From Galeopsis tetrahit (taxonomy: Eukaryota > Streptophyta > Magnoliopsida > Lamiales > Lamiaceae): a stretch of DNA of 64,000 nucleotides. Numbering within the stretch: position 1 is the first letter of the stretch; every line of letters starts with the position of its first letter. Positions 33,622 through 45,133 of the stretch are shown here, piece by piece. Below the pieces are notes generated by a model, which worked only from the letters and a program-made list of their open reading frames with translations, made no database searches and was not told the origin of the DNA. The translations under genes were made by a program, and so were the position numbers. Location of the stretch: assembly GCA_963675135.1 (NCBI GenBank), contig OY776123.1, positions 19,995,840 through 20,059,839 on the forward strand, given 5' to 3'.

Positions 33622-34011
33622 ATTTCTCTTCCCCTCACAAATATTAATCTATAGAAATGGTCGATTTTGTTATACCTAGTCTTCATAAGTATAAGTTTAA
33701 GTCTTTGGTTTCATCAAAGTCTGGACGGCAACCAGCGAATAAAGTGATGATACCTCGGAGTCAATGAAGACCGATCAACTGCATGTAGACAGTTCGATGG
33801 TTGCTCATCAATGCCACCTCGACAATTTTGTTCACCCACCTCAAAGGTCAACCTTCCATCAGCCACCTTGTTAGTCCAGATCAGCGAGCTCTTTCCACGT
33901 GGCTTCCTATCTTTTCCTATCTTGTTTCGCCAAAGAAGACTTTTCATATAATCAGACTCATTCTACATGCAATTAAGGTAACCCAATCATCTCTTCCATA
34001 AAAAATGTAAT
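33622..34011 (+). repeat. ~385-bp direct repeat, left copy
   Basis: Matches 35212-35590 over its whole length (shared CCTCACAAATATTAATCTAT at the start and ATTCTACATGCAATTA near the end), with ~10-15% divergence and indels. It flanks a Copia gag relic on its left side. Confidence 0.8.
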
Positions 34012-34012
34012 A

Positions 34013-34902
34013 GGAATTAGCAGGGGACTGCTCAGACGGACGAGCATAACGGTTCGGACACTTGTTAGCATAGTTGTCGCCCTTACAGATTTGACAGCGA
34101 GTAACATATGGCTTGCGGTCACCGTGGCCCGAACCGTGATGACCACCCTTAAAAGATGAGGAACCACCGTCGCGATGAGTGAACTACCCGCGAGAGTGCG
34201 ATGAGGAACCAGCGAAAGGGCGAGGACGATCACGAGCAACAAAGGCGGTCGGTGGCGGGACAGGATCGGTAGGTTTATTCATAATTTCAAAAACAACTGC
34301 TTGATGCAGCAGATCCCGAAAAGAAGGGACAGGAGTGAGAGCCATACGAGTGTCAATGAAAACCCCGAAGTGAGGGCCTCGGCCCCGCAGAAACTAGTGA
34401 GACTTATCAGAATCGTCAACGAGCTTGCCTATGGTGGCCAGTTGATCGCAAAGGAGCTTGAATTTGCGACCATATTCAGCGACAGAGAGATCATTGCGCT
34501 TGAGAATGAGTAATTCCTCACGCAGTTGAGTCGTGCAAGATTGAGATGAGTGGTTGAAGGCAGCCTCAAGGGAGACCCAAGCATCCCGAGAGGTATCACA
34601 GTCAATAACCTTAAATAAGGATTCCTCAGTGAGGTAAGAGAGAAGGAGACCAAGAACTTTCTGATCCTTCGTGCGCCAGATAGTATAGGCCGATTTGTGG
34701 CACTGTTGGCGGTGGCAGGAAGGGCAACAGTGGATCCGTCAACAAACCCTAATAGACCGGCACAGAGAAGCATGGGAAGGACCTGCTTCTTCCACAATAG
34801 ATAATTTGTGGAGGTTAATTTCACAGTAACCATATGGATCAATGTATTCATGGGAATTGCAGAATCAACCATTGGAAGAGGAGTCGAGGGGGACAAGCTC
34901 AA
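34013..34902 (-). pseudogene. Copia gag relic
   Basis: From an ATG at 34902 the minus strand reads MSLSPSTPLPMVDSAIPMNT, then VKLTSTNYLLWKKQVLPML, the UBN2-type gag signature. It shifts frame after about 70 residues. Downstream pieces include a degenerate zinc knuckle CQICKGDNYANKC with tyrosine in place of histidine (~34060-34105). It ends abruptly at the left direct repeat, so protease and pol are missing. Confidence 0.8.
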
Positions 34903-35007
34903 CGAGGAGAAAGAGGGACGAGGGAGTCCGACTCGTCAGAGGGGGAAGAGAGGTGTCGTGAAGGCGGTGGGGAACGGGATTTTAGGATCGAAGGAAGGTT
35001 GATACCA

Positions 35008-35205
35008 TGTAAGTTCAGATTTGATTACCGTTAACCTTAGGTGATTGGAATGATTGAATATATATAGGGGAGTAATTACATGCATCATAGTTAAAGTTTA
35101 CAAATATACAAATAGCGTGATAAGGAAAGACTGAGTCTAAAGATATATACAAATCCCTATAATTATGGTAACAATATAATGAGGGTGATTTATTTTCTAA
35201 TAACA
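35008..35205 (-). repeat. 5' LTR of the Copia gag relic (198 bp)
   Basis: On the minus strand it starts TGTTATTAGAAAATAAATC (35205) and ends in CA, followed at once by the PBS TGGTATCAAC (34998-35007). The leader between PBS and gag has GACGAGGGAGTCCGACTCGT, resembling the repeat leader of the Copia derivative at 25.8-26.1 kb. Confidence 0.75.
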
Positions 35206-35211
35206 TGAATG

Positions 35212-35590
35212 CCCTCTTCTCCTCACAAATATTAATCTATAGATATGGTTTTGTTATATATACCTAGTCTTCATAAGTAGAAGTTTAAGTTTTTGGTCTC
35301 ATCCAAGTCTGGAGGGCGACCAGCGAATAGAGTGACGATATATACTTTGTACATAGTCAATGAAAATCGATCAACCGTCGACAGTTTGATGGCTGCTCAT
35401 CAACGTCTCCTCGACAATTTTGTTCGCCCACCTCAGAGGCAACCTTCCATCGGCCACCCTGTTTGTCCAACTCAGCGAGCTCTTCCCACGTGGAACAACC
35501 ACCTTGTCCAAAAAGACTTTTCATATAATCGGACTCATTCTACATGCAATTAGGGTAACCCAATCATCTCGTCCATCGAGAATGTAATAA
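35212..35590 (+). repeat. ~385-bp direct repeat, right copy
   Basis: Counterpart of 33622-34011, starting 7 bp beyond the Copia LTR. An open plus-strand frame (35293-35553) encodes STVDSLMAAHQRLLDNFV and looks coding-like, perhaps a retroelement gag N-terminus; the left copy has stops in the same frame. Confidence 0.75.
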
Positions 35591-36484
35591 TGAGTCAATA
35601 AGAGATAAGGTGACACCATCCCAGATAAACTTATATGTCTTGAACAAAGGACTGACCCTCCTTTTGAATCAGTACTCTCCTGAGATGAAAATGTCAAATT
35701 TTAGGTGTAGAATATAATCATAAATTTTGGTGATCAAGATTAGCATGCAGTATGCGTCACAAGAAAAAGGTAAATAAAATAATTATATATATATAATAAT
35801 CCTTAGATAAATACTACTTGCGAGACCATTTCAATTTATTAATAACTTGTCAACTGAGGAAGAAAGTAAACCATTTCTATATATAGATTTTTATAATCTG
35901 GGGACGTGAAAACTTGAAATTGTATTATAACAACATAAATAAAATGACAAAACAAGATCAATTTAATTAATTAATTACTCCATGAAGTATGAAGCGCATA
36001 ATCTCTTACAAAATCGTCAAACCGCTTCAACGCCTTTCATCTTAATAACTCACATTTTAAGTTGAAGCATGCAGAATAACCTTCTTTTTTTTTTTTTAAG
36101 TTGTTCTTCACGTACATTTGGCTCCTCACAACTTCTTAATTTATAAATTTTAATTAGGTGATTTTCACTATTTGCAAATGAGGTAAATACCCCCTTATTC
36201 TCAAACACTGTCTACTTTTAAAGTATTTTTTCACAATCTCTCATTTTTTATTATCTCTAAAAAGTACATCAACCGCAATCACACCCTAAAGAGTAACAAT
36301 TAATTGAGTTGGGTGTACCATTTTTTATTATTTTCACGCCTTTCAACCGATGAATAACGATCAATTAATACATTATAATCATATAATATCATGCATTTAA
36401 AAATGCACTTGCATATATAAAAGTATGTATTTTCATTGCATATATGAGTCTTCGTGAAATTAATCACTAATATGGATAAAAATC
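35591..36484. other. AT-rich DNA without recognised features
   Basis: Long A/T runs (for example the T-run near 36090). No ORF, TIR or LTR end was found. Confidence 0.5.
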
Positions 36485-37010
36485 AATTAGTTGATATATA
36501 TCCACCTAAAGCTTGACATTTTCATCTTACAGAAACGGTCTTATTAATTTACTATTTTGTTCTGATTAATAAAGAAAACTTTAATTATTATATCAGTGGG
36601 TCGAAGTTGCGTGTTTAATTCAGAAATACTTCAAGAAAACAATAGTACTAGTTCAAACTAATTAATACTCCTCCTTACTTATGGAATTGATTCTCGACTC
36701 TATTCACAGGGGAGGAGGCCCACTAAGTGAACAATAATATGGATAGAGTACGTTGTTTATCGTCGGGATTTAAACCCAATACGTGACCATGAAAGTCCAA
36801 ACTAATCGGGTGTACAATTTAATATGAGTGGAGGAGTTGTTTTGAAGGAAATTTGAACTATTATTTAATTATTTTGTAGAGAGGGATGACAGTACTGTAT
36901 ATGTAATACTAGTTCCCCAAATTAATTAAGATATTCACCAAATGAAACTGATATATAATTACTCACTTTGACTAATTGCCTTGATCTTTCTTTGTAAAAG
37001 TGTTGTATTA
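36485..37010 (+). repeat. Diverged segmental duplicate, copy 2
   Basis: Collinear with blocks at 23875-24030 and 24815-25000. In copy 1 the germin-like gene lies ~3 kb downstream; here transposons follow and no second germin gene is visible. Confidence 0.7.
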
Positions 37011-37014
37011 TATA

Positions 37015-37924
37015 GAGAAAATATCAATAGTCCTATAATTTAGGCTGAGTCAAACTTTGGTCATGTAACTTTTACACTTTTTCAATTGTAGTCCTGAAGG
37101 TATCAATTTTAGTCTTGTAACTAGCACCTTCTCAATTTTAGTCCTACATGTATCAATTTTAGTAGAAAAAAAAATTATTATGACCATAACTTTAACTATT
37201 TTTAAAAACGTCCTAAAAATATAAAAATTTAATTTATGTTCCATAAATTTGTAACATGGTTAATTCACGTTCAATTTTTGTTGGAGACACTTAAACGATA
37301 TCATTTCACTCACACTTTTGTAATGTGCGCATAAAAATTATAGATAACCGAGTAAAAAATTATGTCGATCTTAATTTGTATAGCGTGTAAAATCAATGAT
37401 CATGTGGATTAAAAAAATACAAGTCATCATTTACAATTTACAGAATAAAGAATAATGACGTAAATTAACCAAATTACGAAATTATGGGATGTAGATAAAA
37501 AAAAATTAAATCATTTGTAGGACATTTTTTTTAAAAAAAGGTTAAAGTTACGGGACGTAAATACTTTTTTTTTTCTCGTTATTGGACGTAAAAAGGCGAA
37601 ATTGTATGTAAATTAACCAATTGAAGAAATTATTTTAATGTTTTTTCTTTTTATGAGAAGTTTTTTTTTTTTTTTTAAATTGAAAGTTACCGGACCTAAA
37701 TAATTTTTTCTCCAATTTAAGTGCAAAGTTACAGGACTAAAATTAACTAATGTAAAGTTACAGGACTAAAATTAACTAATGTAAAGTTACAGGACTAAAA
37801 TTGAGACATGCCTAAGTTACAAGACTAAAATTGATATTGTCAGGACTAAAATTGAGAAAATGCAAGGTTACAGGACTAAAGTTGGACTCAACCTATGTTA
37901 CAGGACTAAAATTAATATTTTCCC
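37015..37924. mobile_element. Long-TIR element (MULE-like), ~910 bp
   Basis: The left ~130 bp (GAGAAAATATCAATAGTCCT..) is an imperfect inverted copy of the right ~200 bp (..ATTAATATTTTCCC). Both are built of TTACAGGACTAAAATT-type phrases or their complement. No transposase. Flanks GTATTATAT and GTATGAAAA are only weakly alike, so the target duplication is unproven. Confidence 0.55.
37725..37811 (+). repeat. 29-bp tandem repeat (three copies)
   Basis: Starts at 37725, 37754 and 37783 with AAAGTTACAGGACTAAAATT then AACTAATGT; the first two full units are perfect and the third diverges at its end. Confidence 0.85.
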
Positions 37925-38242
37925 GTATGAAAATCTCATGTACGATTCTGTAAGAGCGACGGGAATGGTGATGTTAGCGTCGACTAGGATTATGACGTAG
38001 CGGAAGTATAACACGAAGAGATGAACACCTTGATACTACGTATACTAGGTGACGATCTCACAAATATTATTTCAAATCAAAATTCAACAACCCCTTACAA
38101 TCCAAAAACCGAAACTGTAAATATGTTCAGGGCCCAAACAGCCGTGGGCTTTATTACCATAAATAAAGGACTGAAATTGAAATTATTGCCAAAATTAAAA
38201 CAAATTAACACAGAACCAAAAATATCAGCGTCTCTTCCCTCA

Positions 38243-39149
38243 TTACTTCTTTGGTTTGAACATTCTATCGTGCACTTCCATGAACTTCGTTGCCACATCA
38301 TTCTCCCCATCGGAGAGGAGGTTCGACCTCGAACCAGAATAGTCAAAGGCAAGATCGTTATTGTCCCCCGTGTACGAAATTAAATGCTTCACATTAAAGA
38401 CGTCTAAAGTACACACGTGGGATGGTAGCTGGAGCCTGTATGCGTTGGGATTAATCTTGGCGAGCACCTCAAGCGGGCCAATCTTTCTAGTAGCCAATTT
38501 ATTGTATTCATGGGCGGGGTAGTGATCACGAGTTAGTACAGCCCACACGAAGTCACCTTGTTAAAAATCTACCTGTCGGCGATGTTTATCAGCAACTGCT
38601 TTGTACTCAAGGGTGGACGTGAACAACTGGTCGTGAGTAGCACAATGCGTGCTGCGCAGAGCTTCAATCAAGTCATCAGCGCGGGGGTCTACGCGCACAA
38701 GTGAAGGGAGGCTCATTAAATCAGTCGGTCCCCGAGGAAGGACCGCATACACCACTTGGAAAGGGTCTAACCCGGTCAGTACTACGATTGATAGCAAAAT
38801 TGTGGGCGAACTCAGCCTGGCTGAAGCGAGAGTCCCACATACGAACATGCTCTCCAACTAAGCATCGCAACAGATTGCCTAAAGATCGGTTCACTACTTA
38901 AGTTTTCCCATCCATTTAGGGTGATTGGCGATGTTATAGTCCAAGCTGGTGTTCGCCATATATAGGCCACAAACTCTTCCAAAAAAAACCAAGGAATCGT
39001 GTGTCCTGATCAGACACTATCGAAGAGGGCAACCCATGTAAACGATAAATCTCTCGGAAGAACATGGCAGCAATGTGCATGGCATCTGAAGTCTTTTTGC
39101 AAGGTATAAAGTGTACCATCTTAGAGAACCAATCTAACACAACAAACAT
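38243..39149 (-). pseudogene. Gypsy integrase core and C-terminal relic
   Basis: Minus-strand pieces in order: MFVVLDWFSKMVHFIPCKKT and LPSSIVSDQDTRFLGFFW (catalytic aspartates D in VLDWFS and VSDQD) at 39149-38934; then a frame with LIEALRSTHCATHDQ at 38857-38561; then RKIGPLEVLAKINPNAYRLQLP and DVFNVKHLISY at 38548-38243. The last is the post-integrase 'GPF-I..KIN-NAY-L-LP....FNV--L' motif of Ty3/Gypsy chromovirus-type integrases. Stops and shifts separate the pieces. No chromodomain was recognised. Confidence 0.85.
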
Positions 39150-39701
39150 TCAATCAAAACCTCGCTGAGTTCCAGGTAATCCCAATACAAAGTCCATGTT
39201 AATGGCAGTCCAAGGGGTGTTCGGCACCGGAAGAGGACGATAGAGGCCCGCATTCACTGAGGTCCCCTTCGATACCTGGAAAACCCTACACCACTCAACA
39301 TAACGGGCCCTCAAGGTCAGCCAAAAATATGACCGTTGAACCAGATCAATCGAATGATCCCGGCCGATGTGCCTAGAATATGATCGTTGAACCAGATCAA
39401 TCGAATGATCTAGGCCGATGTGCCTAGCCCCATGTAACTCGGCTGTAAAGCTAAGACGCTGGCTGGTCTCTGGAATGCAAAGACGGGTTCCCTTAAACAA
39501 GAACCCATCAATGAGCCCAAATTCCAATCGTTCACCTGTTGCTAGACGGGTGACAATGGGACCAAAATATTTATCTGAAGCATACGAGTCCCCCAAAATA
39601 TCCAAACCCGACACCTGAATTCGAAGGTCTGAAATAATCAATGCACGACGACTCAAAGTGTCAGCCACTCTGTTCGATGTACTCGATCGGTGCTTGAGCA
39701 C
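39150..39701 (-). pseudogene. Gypsy integrase zinc-finger region relic (183-aa frame)
   Basis: Starts around KHRSSTSNRVADTLSRR (end of RNase H connection). It continues with FKGTRLCIPE, the HHCC finger histidines in ELHGARHIGLDHS, and VEWCRVFQVSKG, where the second cysteine is phenylalanine. Then LPVPNTPWTAINMDFVLGLP leads into the integrase core. A 51-bp in-frame tandem duplication (39326-39376, 39377-39427) repeats the RHIGxDHSIDLVQRSY segment and would distort the finger. Confidence 0.85.
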
Positions 39702-39783
39702 AAAAGTGAACTATTGCAAGTAAGCAACACATGAGGTATGACGAGCCGATAAATTGTTTTGAGTTACAAGGTGATGGAGGGCA

Positions 39784-40740
39784 TCATGATCCGAATAAAG
39801 GATAAATTCTCGGTGAAAAAATGATAGCGCCAATGACATACCACCCGAACCACCGCATAAGATCGTGAGCACTGTAGCGCCAGCGAGGACCTGCTAGTTT
39901 CTCACTGAAATAGGATACATGTCGGCCATGTTGATTGAGGGTCGCACTGATCCCTGTTTTGGAGGCGTCGCAAGACAGCTCGAAGGGTTGTTCAAAATTC
40001 GGTAGCAGCAAATTGGGGCACTCATCAGTTTTTTATTGATGGTGTGAAAAGCATGGGACGCTTATGCTGTCCACACAAAAGTTTTATGTACAATGCAATC
40101 TGTAATGGGGTCAGTAATGGCGCTGAAATGTGCGATAAATCGACGGTAGAAGGAGACGAGGCCATGAAAGCTCCTCGTCTCTGTGATGGTTTTCGGGGCA
40201 GGCCGCTCTCGGATGGAAGCGATCTTGGAATCATCCACCTAAAATCCCTTTTGCATAAATTATATATCCCAAAAACATAATCGACTCAACAAAAAATAAG
40301 CACTTAGCTGTGGCAACGTAGAATTTCTCAGTGCGTAGGATCAAAAGTACCGAACGCAAATGCTCTAAGTGAACCGCAAAGGTCCTGCTGTAAATAAGTA
40401 TGTCATCGAAATAAATGATGACACACGATCCAATTAGAGCCCATAAAGCTTGATTAATGACGTGCATGAATGTGTTTGGCACGTTGGATAAGCCGAACGA
40501 CATGACCAACCATTCGAAAAAACCCTCACGTGTCTTGAAAGCCGTTTTCCAATCATCGGCGGGACGAATTCGAATCTGATGGTATCCACTCTAAAGATCT
40601 AATTTTATGAAAATGGATGCACCACTTAATTGGTCCAACAAATCATATAATCGTGGAATAGGAAACCTATACTGGACCGTAATTTTGTTGATAACCCGAC
40701 TATCAACGCACATCTGCCACGTTGTATCTTTCTTTGGAAT
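39784..40740 (-). pseudogene. Gypsy reverse transcriptase and RNase H relic
   Basis: RT pieces: a 'INKITVQYRFPIPRLYDLLDQL' region near 40620-40700 in broken frame, WLVMSFGLSNVPNTFMHVIN, and the catalytic YFDDILIYSRTFAVHLEHL (40509-40231). RNase H: FELSCDASKTGISATLNQ and HVSYFSEKLAGPRWRYS at 40011-39784. Several frameshifts separate them. Order and motifs are standard for Ty3/Gypsy pol on the minus strand. Confidence 0.85.
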
Positions 40741-41255
40741 TAAACGTTATCCGAAAAAAATTCATCAAATTCTGCAAGCAATGAAAGAACCTCTTGTGGA
40801 AGCTGAGTCTGCTGCTCATGGGATTCAACACCAATCAGTAAGAGAATGAACGGAGCAGAAGATAGCTCCTTTATAAAGGTCGATTTAGATATCAAAACTA
40901 CTGAATCGATGGTTGAGTCTAGCTTCGGAATAGAAGAATGTAGGATAATTTCGGCTCCATCGAACACAAAATTGTAGGTGTTCTTTCGCCCATCATGGGT
41001 AACAAACCGATCAAACTGCCACGGCCTGCCCAACAGTAGGTGGCACGCATCCATGGGAACCCCATCACACCAAACTGAATCCCTATACTTAGCACCAATA
41101 GATAATAACACTAAAACACGCATATCCACAGTTATATAATTACTCTGTTGTATCCAAGCCAAAGTATACGGGGAGGGATGAGTTTCAGGTGTCAAATTTA
41201 ATTTAACAACAGCTTTAGATGAAATCACATTTTTACACGACCCTGAATCAATCAT
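40740..41255 (-). pseudogene. Gypsy aspartic protease relic (171-aa frame)
   Basis: MIDSGSCKNVISSKAVVKLNL carries the D-S-G active site of a retropepsin, and CHLLLGRPWQFDR is the conserved LGRPW motif that follows. The last ~20 residues (EVLSLLAEFDEFFSDN) are the usual linker into RT. The region reads open but its neighbours are broken. Confidence 0.85.
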
Positions 41256-41452
41256 AAATCTACAAATCTTACCATTAATTGTGCAGGTGGACGGAAAAAT
41301 GTAGTGTCGCTAAGCCTCCTTCGCTGGTAAAGATTTTGGGGCAAGGAACGTACGACGAATAACTAGGAGTTGTCCGACATCTCCTTCAACGTGATCCTCG
41401 GGAAGATCATCTACAACTTCCTCATCAAACACAAGAGGGCCTACATAACCCG

Positions 41453-41780
41453 TCATCTACAACTCTTCCATGAGTAATGTACGCTGTCGTGCACGATGGC
41501 AAGTGGATCGTTTATGCCCGACTTCACCGCATCCAAAACAGCGAATAGAGGTAGATTCAGATTCTGGGGCAGCGGCCACTGATGAGTTCGGGGTTGAGCG
41601 AGGATATTAGACGACGTGCCCGTAACCGGTGGGGCTGATCGAGATGTAAATCCCCCCGAGCCCGATGGACGACGCAATTGATGTTGTTCCAAAAGGAGTG
41701 CTCGCTGATGGGCCTCAGACACTGAGACACTAAAAGCGGGGCCAATAGGGTAAGTGTGTCCTGAAGGGCAAGCTTCAAAC
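41453..41780 (-). pseudogene. Gypsy gag C-terminus relic with zinc knuckle
   Basis: Minus-strand frames give SVSVSEAHQRALLLEQ and then a CCHC knuckle CFGCGEVGHKRSTC (CX2CX4HX4C) at ~41490-41545, ahead of the protease. Upstream the gag is cut by the hAT insertion at 41789 and resumes beyond 48625. Confidence 0.85.
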
Positions 41781-42121
41781 CCCCCAAGTAGACATGTTCG
41801 ACGGTTGAAAACCGCCGGTTTCGGTTAGAAACCGGCGGTTACGGTTTTGGTTTTTCGGCAACCGTAACCGAACCGCGAACCGCCGGTTAAAGTTTTCAAA
41901 TCGGCGATTTCCCGGTTCGGCGGTTTTTTTTTTTTTGGCTCATTTTCGACTCGTTTTTTACTTTTTTCGATCGTTTTCGACTTTTTTTTTATCGTTTTAA
42001 GTTAAAATTATTTGTACAACTTAAAATTATACTCGTTTTAACCTTTGTTAATTGTTTTTATAAATTATATATTGTAATTTTAACTTTAAGTCTTTAACTA
42101 ACTAATTAATAATATTATTAA

Positions 42122-42415
42122 CACTACAAAATTTGGCTCAGATCGCAAGGGAAATTAACGAGGGAAAGAAATCCCTTACAAATGGCAAGATATTTTCCTA
42201 GGGAGTGAATGGGCAAGAGAAAATACCTAGGGAAGAAAAAACCCTTGCTAAATGCCTAGGGAAACTAAATCCCTTGCCATTCCCGATAATATTAGCAAGG
42301 GAATTTTAATTTGAAATTTTTTAAGACAGTGGGCCCTTGCGAAGTTTGACACGTTCAATTAAAATTCCCGAGGGTTAGTGGGCCCTTGGTAAAACCCTCG
42401 GCGAATGGAATATAA
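42122..42415. mobile_element. CACTA element remnant inside the hAT
   Basis: Starts CACTACAAAATTTGGCTC and contains repeated GCAAGGGA / TCCCTTGC phrases typical of CACTA subterminal repeats. The matching right end was not found, so it is truncated or its end is obscured. Confidence 0.5.
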
Positions 42416-42789
42416 AATTACTAAGTAATCTATTTATATAAAATAATTTCAATTTAATGAGGGCTTTTTAATTTATTTTTACTCGCGTCTACAAAATAAG
42501 GTTTCTGCTGTGTATGTTATGTTATACGTGAATTTGGAGTATGACTTCGATTATTGTGTTTTAGTTCTAGGTGAATTGGGAGTATGGCTTTGATTATTGT
42601 TTTAAGATTAAGTGATTTTGGTTTGGTTTTAGAGTAAAAATTTATAAAGATAAAAGAAACATAATGAAATTAGTAGAAAAAGTCAAGATAATTTCCAAGT
42701 TTCTCATAATTCTCGTAACCCCTTATTAATAATACATTTAGAGTATTTTTTGTAATTAATATTCAATATTTTAAAGTAGATCAAATAAG

Positions 42790-43069
42790 ATAACAAAATG
42801 TTTATAATATTTGTATTGAAAAAAATATAAAATGTATGTTTGTTACCAATTATCAAATAAGCAATCAAGTTTAAATTAAATAAATTGAAGAAGAAAAAAT
42901 TTGGAATATAACGTATATATTAATTGCATTTAAAACATAATTATTGATAACAAAATATTTTATAATATTTGTATTGAAAAAATATAAAATGTATGTGTGT
43001 TACCAATTATCAAATAAGAAATCAAGTTTAAATTAAATGAATTAAAGAAGAAAAAACTGGAAATATAAC
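42790..43069 (+). repeat. ~157-bp direct repeat pair
   Basis: ATAACAAAATGTTTATAATA starts a unit at 42790 repeated from 42947 with minor changes. The second unit is interrupted at 43069 by the solo LTR, and its end (CATATATTAATTGCATTTAA) resumes at 44656. Confidence 0.8.
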
Positions 43070-44650
43070 TGTAATACCCCGTTACAAAATCTAATTATTT
43101 AGCAATTAATATTTTAATTAATTCTATTTGTTTTAAAACTAATCCTAATAACTATCATTTATCCCACATTTTAAACTCCCTTAGTGGTGGGGAAAAGAAC
43201 GGTTGTTCATGATAAATAAGAGACTCTTCCATTCTCATTTTCTACTAGTATATAAATCAATCTCATCTCTCTCTCTCCCACACGCATACATACGTTCAAG
43301 AAGAAAATATAGAAAAGGCATTGTTTTGATATTCTTTCCCACTTGACGGATTTCTGGACGCTTTTGCTTCGTTCTCCATGTCTCTACAGTTTTGTTCTCA
43401 CCATTGTTGTTACAGAGTATTTTCTCAAATCCTATTTTATTCTGCCTCTAAACAAATGTATGTTGTAGAGTTTATTTTAGCCAAGCATGTTATGTTCGAT
43501 TATTCTTCTTGCGATGGCAAATGGGAATTTAAGATTTCTTACATTAGAATTCCAATTTAAGAAAATTAGAGCAGCTTAAGTTTGTGGAATTTTGCGACAT
43601 AATATTTCTTCCGACATGATCTTTTTCAATTCTCTATCAATTTATATAATCTATTCCAGCCTTTTGTGATGACATATTTGTAAAAGCTTAAACCCCTTCT
43701 TTCTCTTATTACTATAATATAATCTGTAAAACATTATTATTATTATTATTATTATTACTACTACTACTACGTACGTCAGTCGATTAGCTTATAGGAAGTT
43801 TGGTTATTTTTATTTTTGATTGCTATGCATATGTACTGTAACTTGGGTTTCTAAACTATGTATTTTACACTAACAATTGTTTACTCAAAATATAAGTCAG
43901 GAATGATGATAGAATAGTTATATTGAAAGTAGGACACTGGATTTGGGAAATTAGGATTATGATTCATGAATTTTAATTATCTTATTTCGGCTTTCACTAT
44001 TTTCAAGTTAGTGATTAATTATTTTAACCCTTGCGACTTCGTCCTAAACTTATAGTTCATCGCCACGCAAGTGTTTCAATTAGTTATTTCTTGAATATTA
44101 TACTAATTAGCCGTACGTGTGAGAATACCTTAGTCATTAATTTGGCTTTGGGAAGGTTCACAAAACATGCGATGGAAAAGTCTCAATGGCAAAGTATATG
44201 TGACAATGTGAATGTTATTTGCTATGTTTCAATTACTTGATTACTTATTTTTAGCATTAAATATTGAATGACTTAATTCCCACTGAGTGTGCTTGCATGC
44301 TCACCCCCAACAATTTATAATTTCAGGTTGAAGAGTTGGATGGCGAGGAGTGGTGATGGGAGACGATCGACATTATTTATTTAAAGAACAAAAGATTATT
44401 TGCACTCATGTTTATTAAATTCAATTATGATTATTCTTATGGGTATTTGGTTGATGAGTTAGTTATGAATTTCTTGATTTTATTTTTAACCTTTTCCGCT
44501 GCAATAACTAACGTGATTTTAAATATAATAGCCGTTGCGTCCCTTTACTTTATCGTTGTAAGTTTAAAATATAATATTTTTTGCGCGTTTAAAATTAGTT
44601 ATTTTAACTACTTTTTGAAAGGTCAATATTTTCAGATTTGGGGCGTGACA
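43070..44650. repeat. Solo LTR (1581 bp) with ATAAC target duplication
   Basis: TGTAATACCCCG at the left end and GGGGCGTGACA at the right end; flanked by ATAAC at 43065-43069 and 44651-44655. The termini resemble those of the gag-only element's LTR, so both belong to the same broad Gypsy group. It contains a (TTA)n/(CTA)n microsatellite near 43730-43770. No internal region, PBS or polypurine tract. Confidence 0.88.
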
Positions 44651-45133
44651 ATAACACATATATTAATTGCATTTAAAATATAACGAAAATAGCTCATAGC
44701 CCAACGGCAAAATGGGCGTCCATAAATTTAAATTATTTAATGTGACTTATGTGAGTGATAAAAACTTCAAAAAATAAATTAATTATAATTTACAACTTAC
44801 AAAGTTACAACTTACGTCTTACAACTTGAAAAAATAAATAAAACTTATATAAATTAAAAACTTTAGAATTACAAATTACAACTTACAAATACAACAATAA
44901 ATTACAAAAAATTTGGGGACTTGAGCTTAATTTTAAATATTAAACTTAGAAATTCTAAGTTCAAAAATTTTAAATTAAGTTGCCTACGTATCCAAATTCA
45001 ACGGAAATTGGAATCAAAGTCCACGTAGTTCTCTTACCTCAACTTACCTCGTTGTTGTTGAATGATGACTCGATTCTTCATTCTTCACTTCCGCCCGTAG
45101 AGGTCCATTCCTCGTCTTCTTCATTTTCATCTT

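Noticed and set aside
36755..36785. Third SINE suggested by a GGTTTAAATCCC box B-like motif on the minus strand
   Set aside because: No box A at the right distance, no tail and no target duplication.
44408..44683. 91-aa hydrophobic ORF present in both tandem units (also 49850)
   Set aside because: Located inside the solo LTR, crosses its end at 44650, and has no recognisable domain; open by AT-rich chance.
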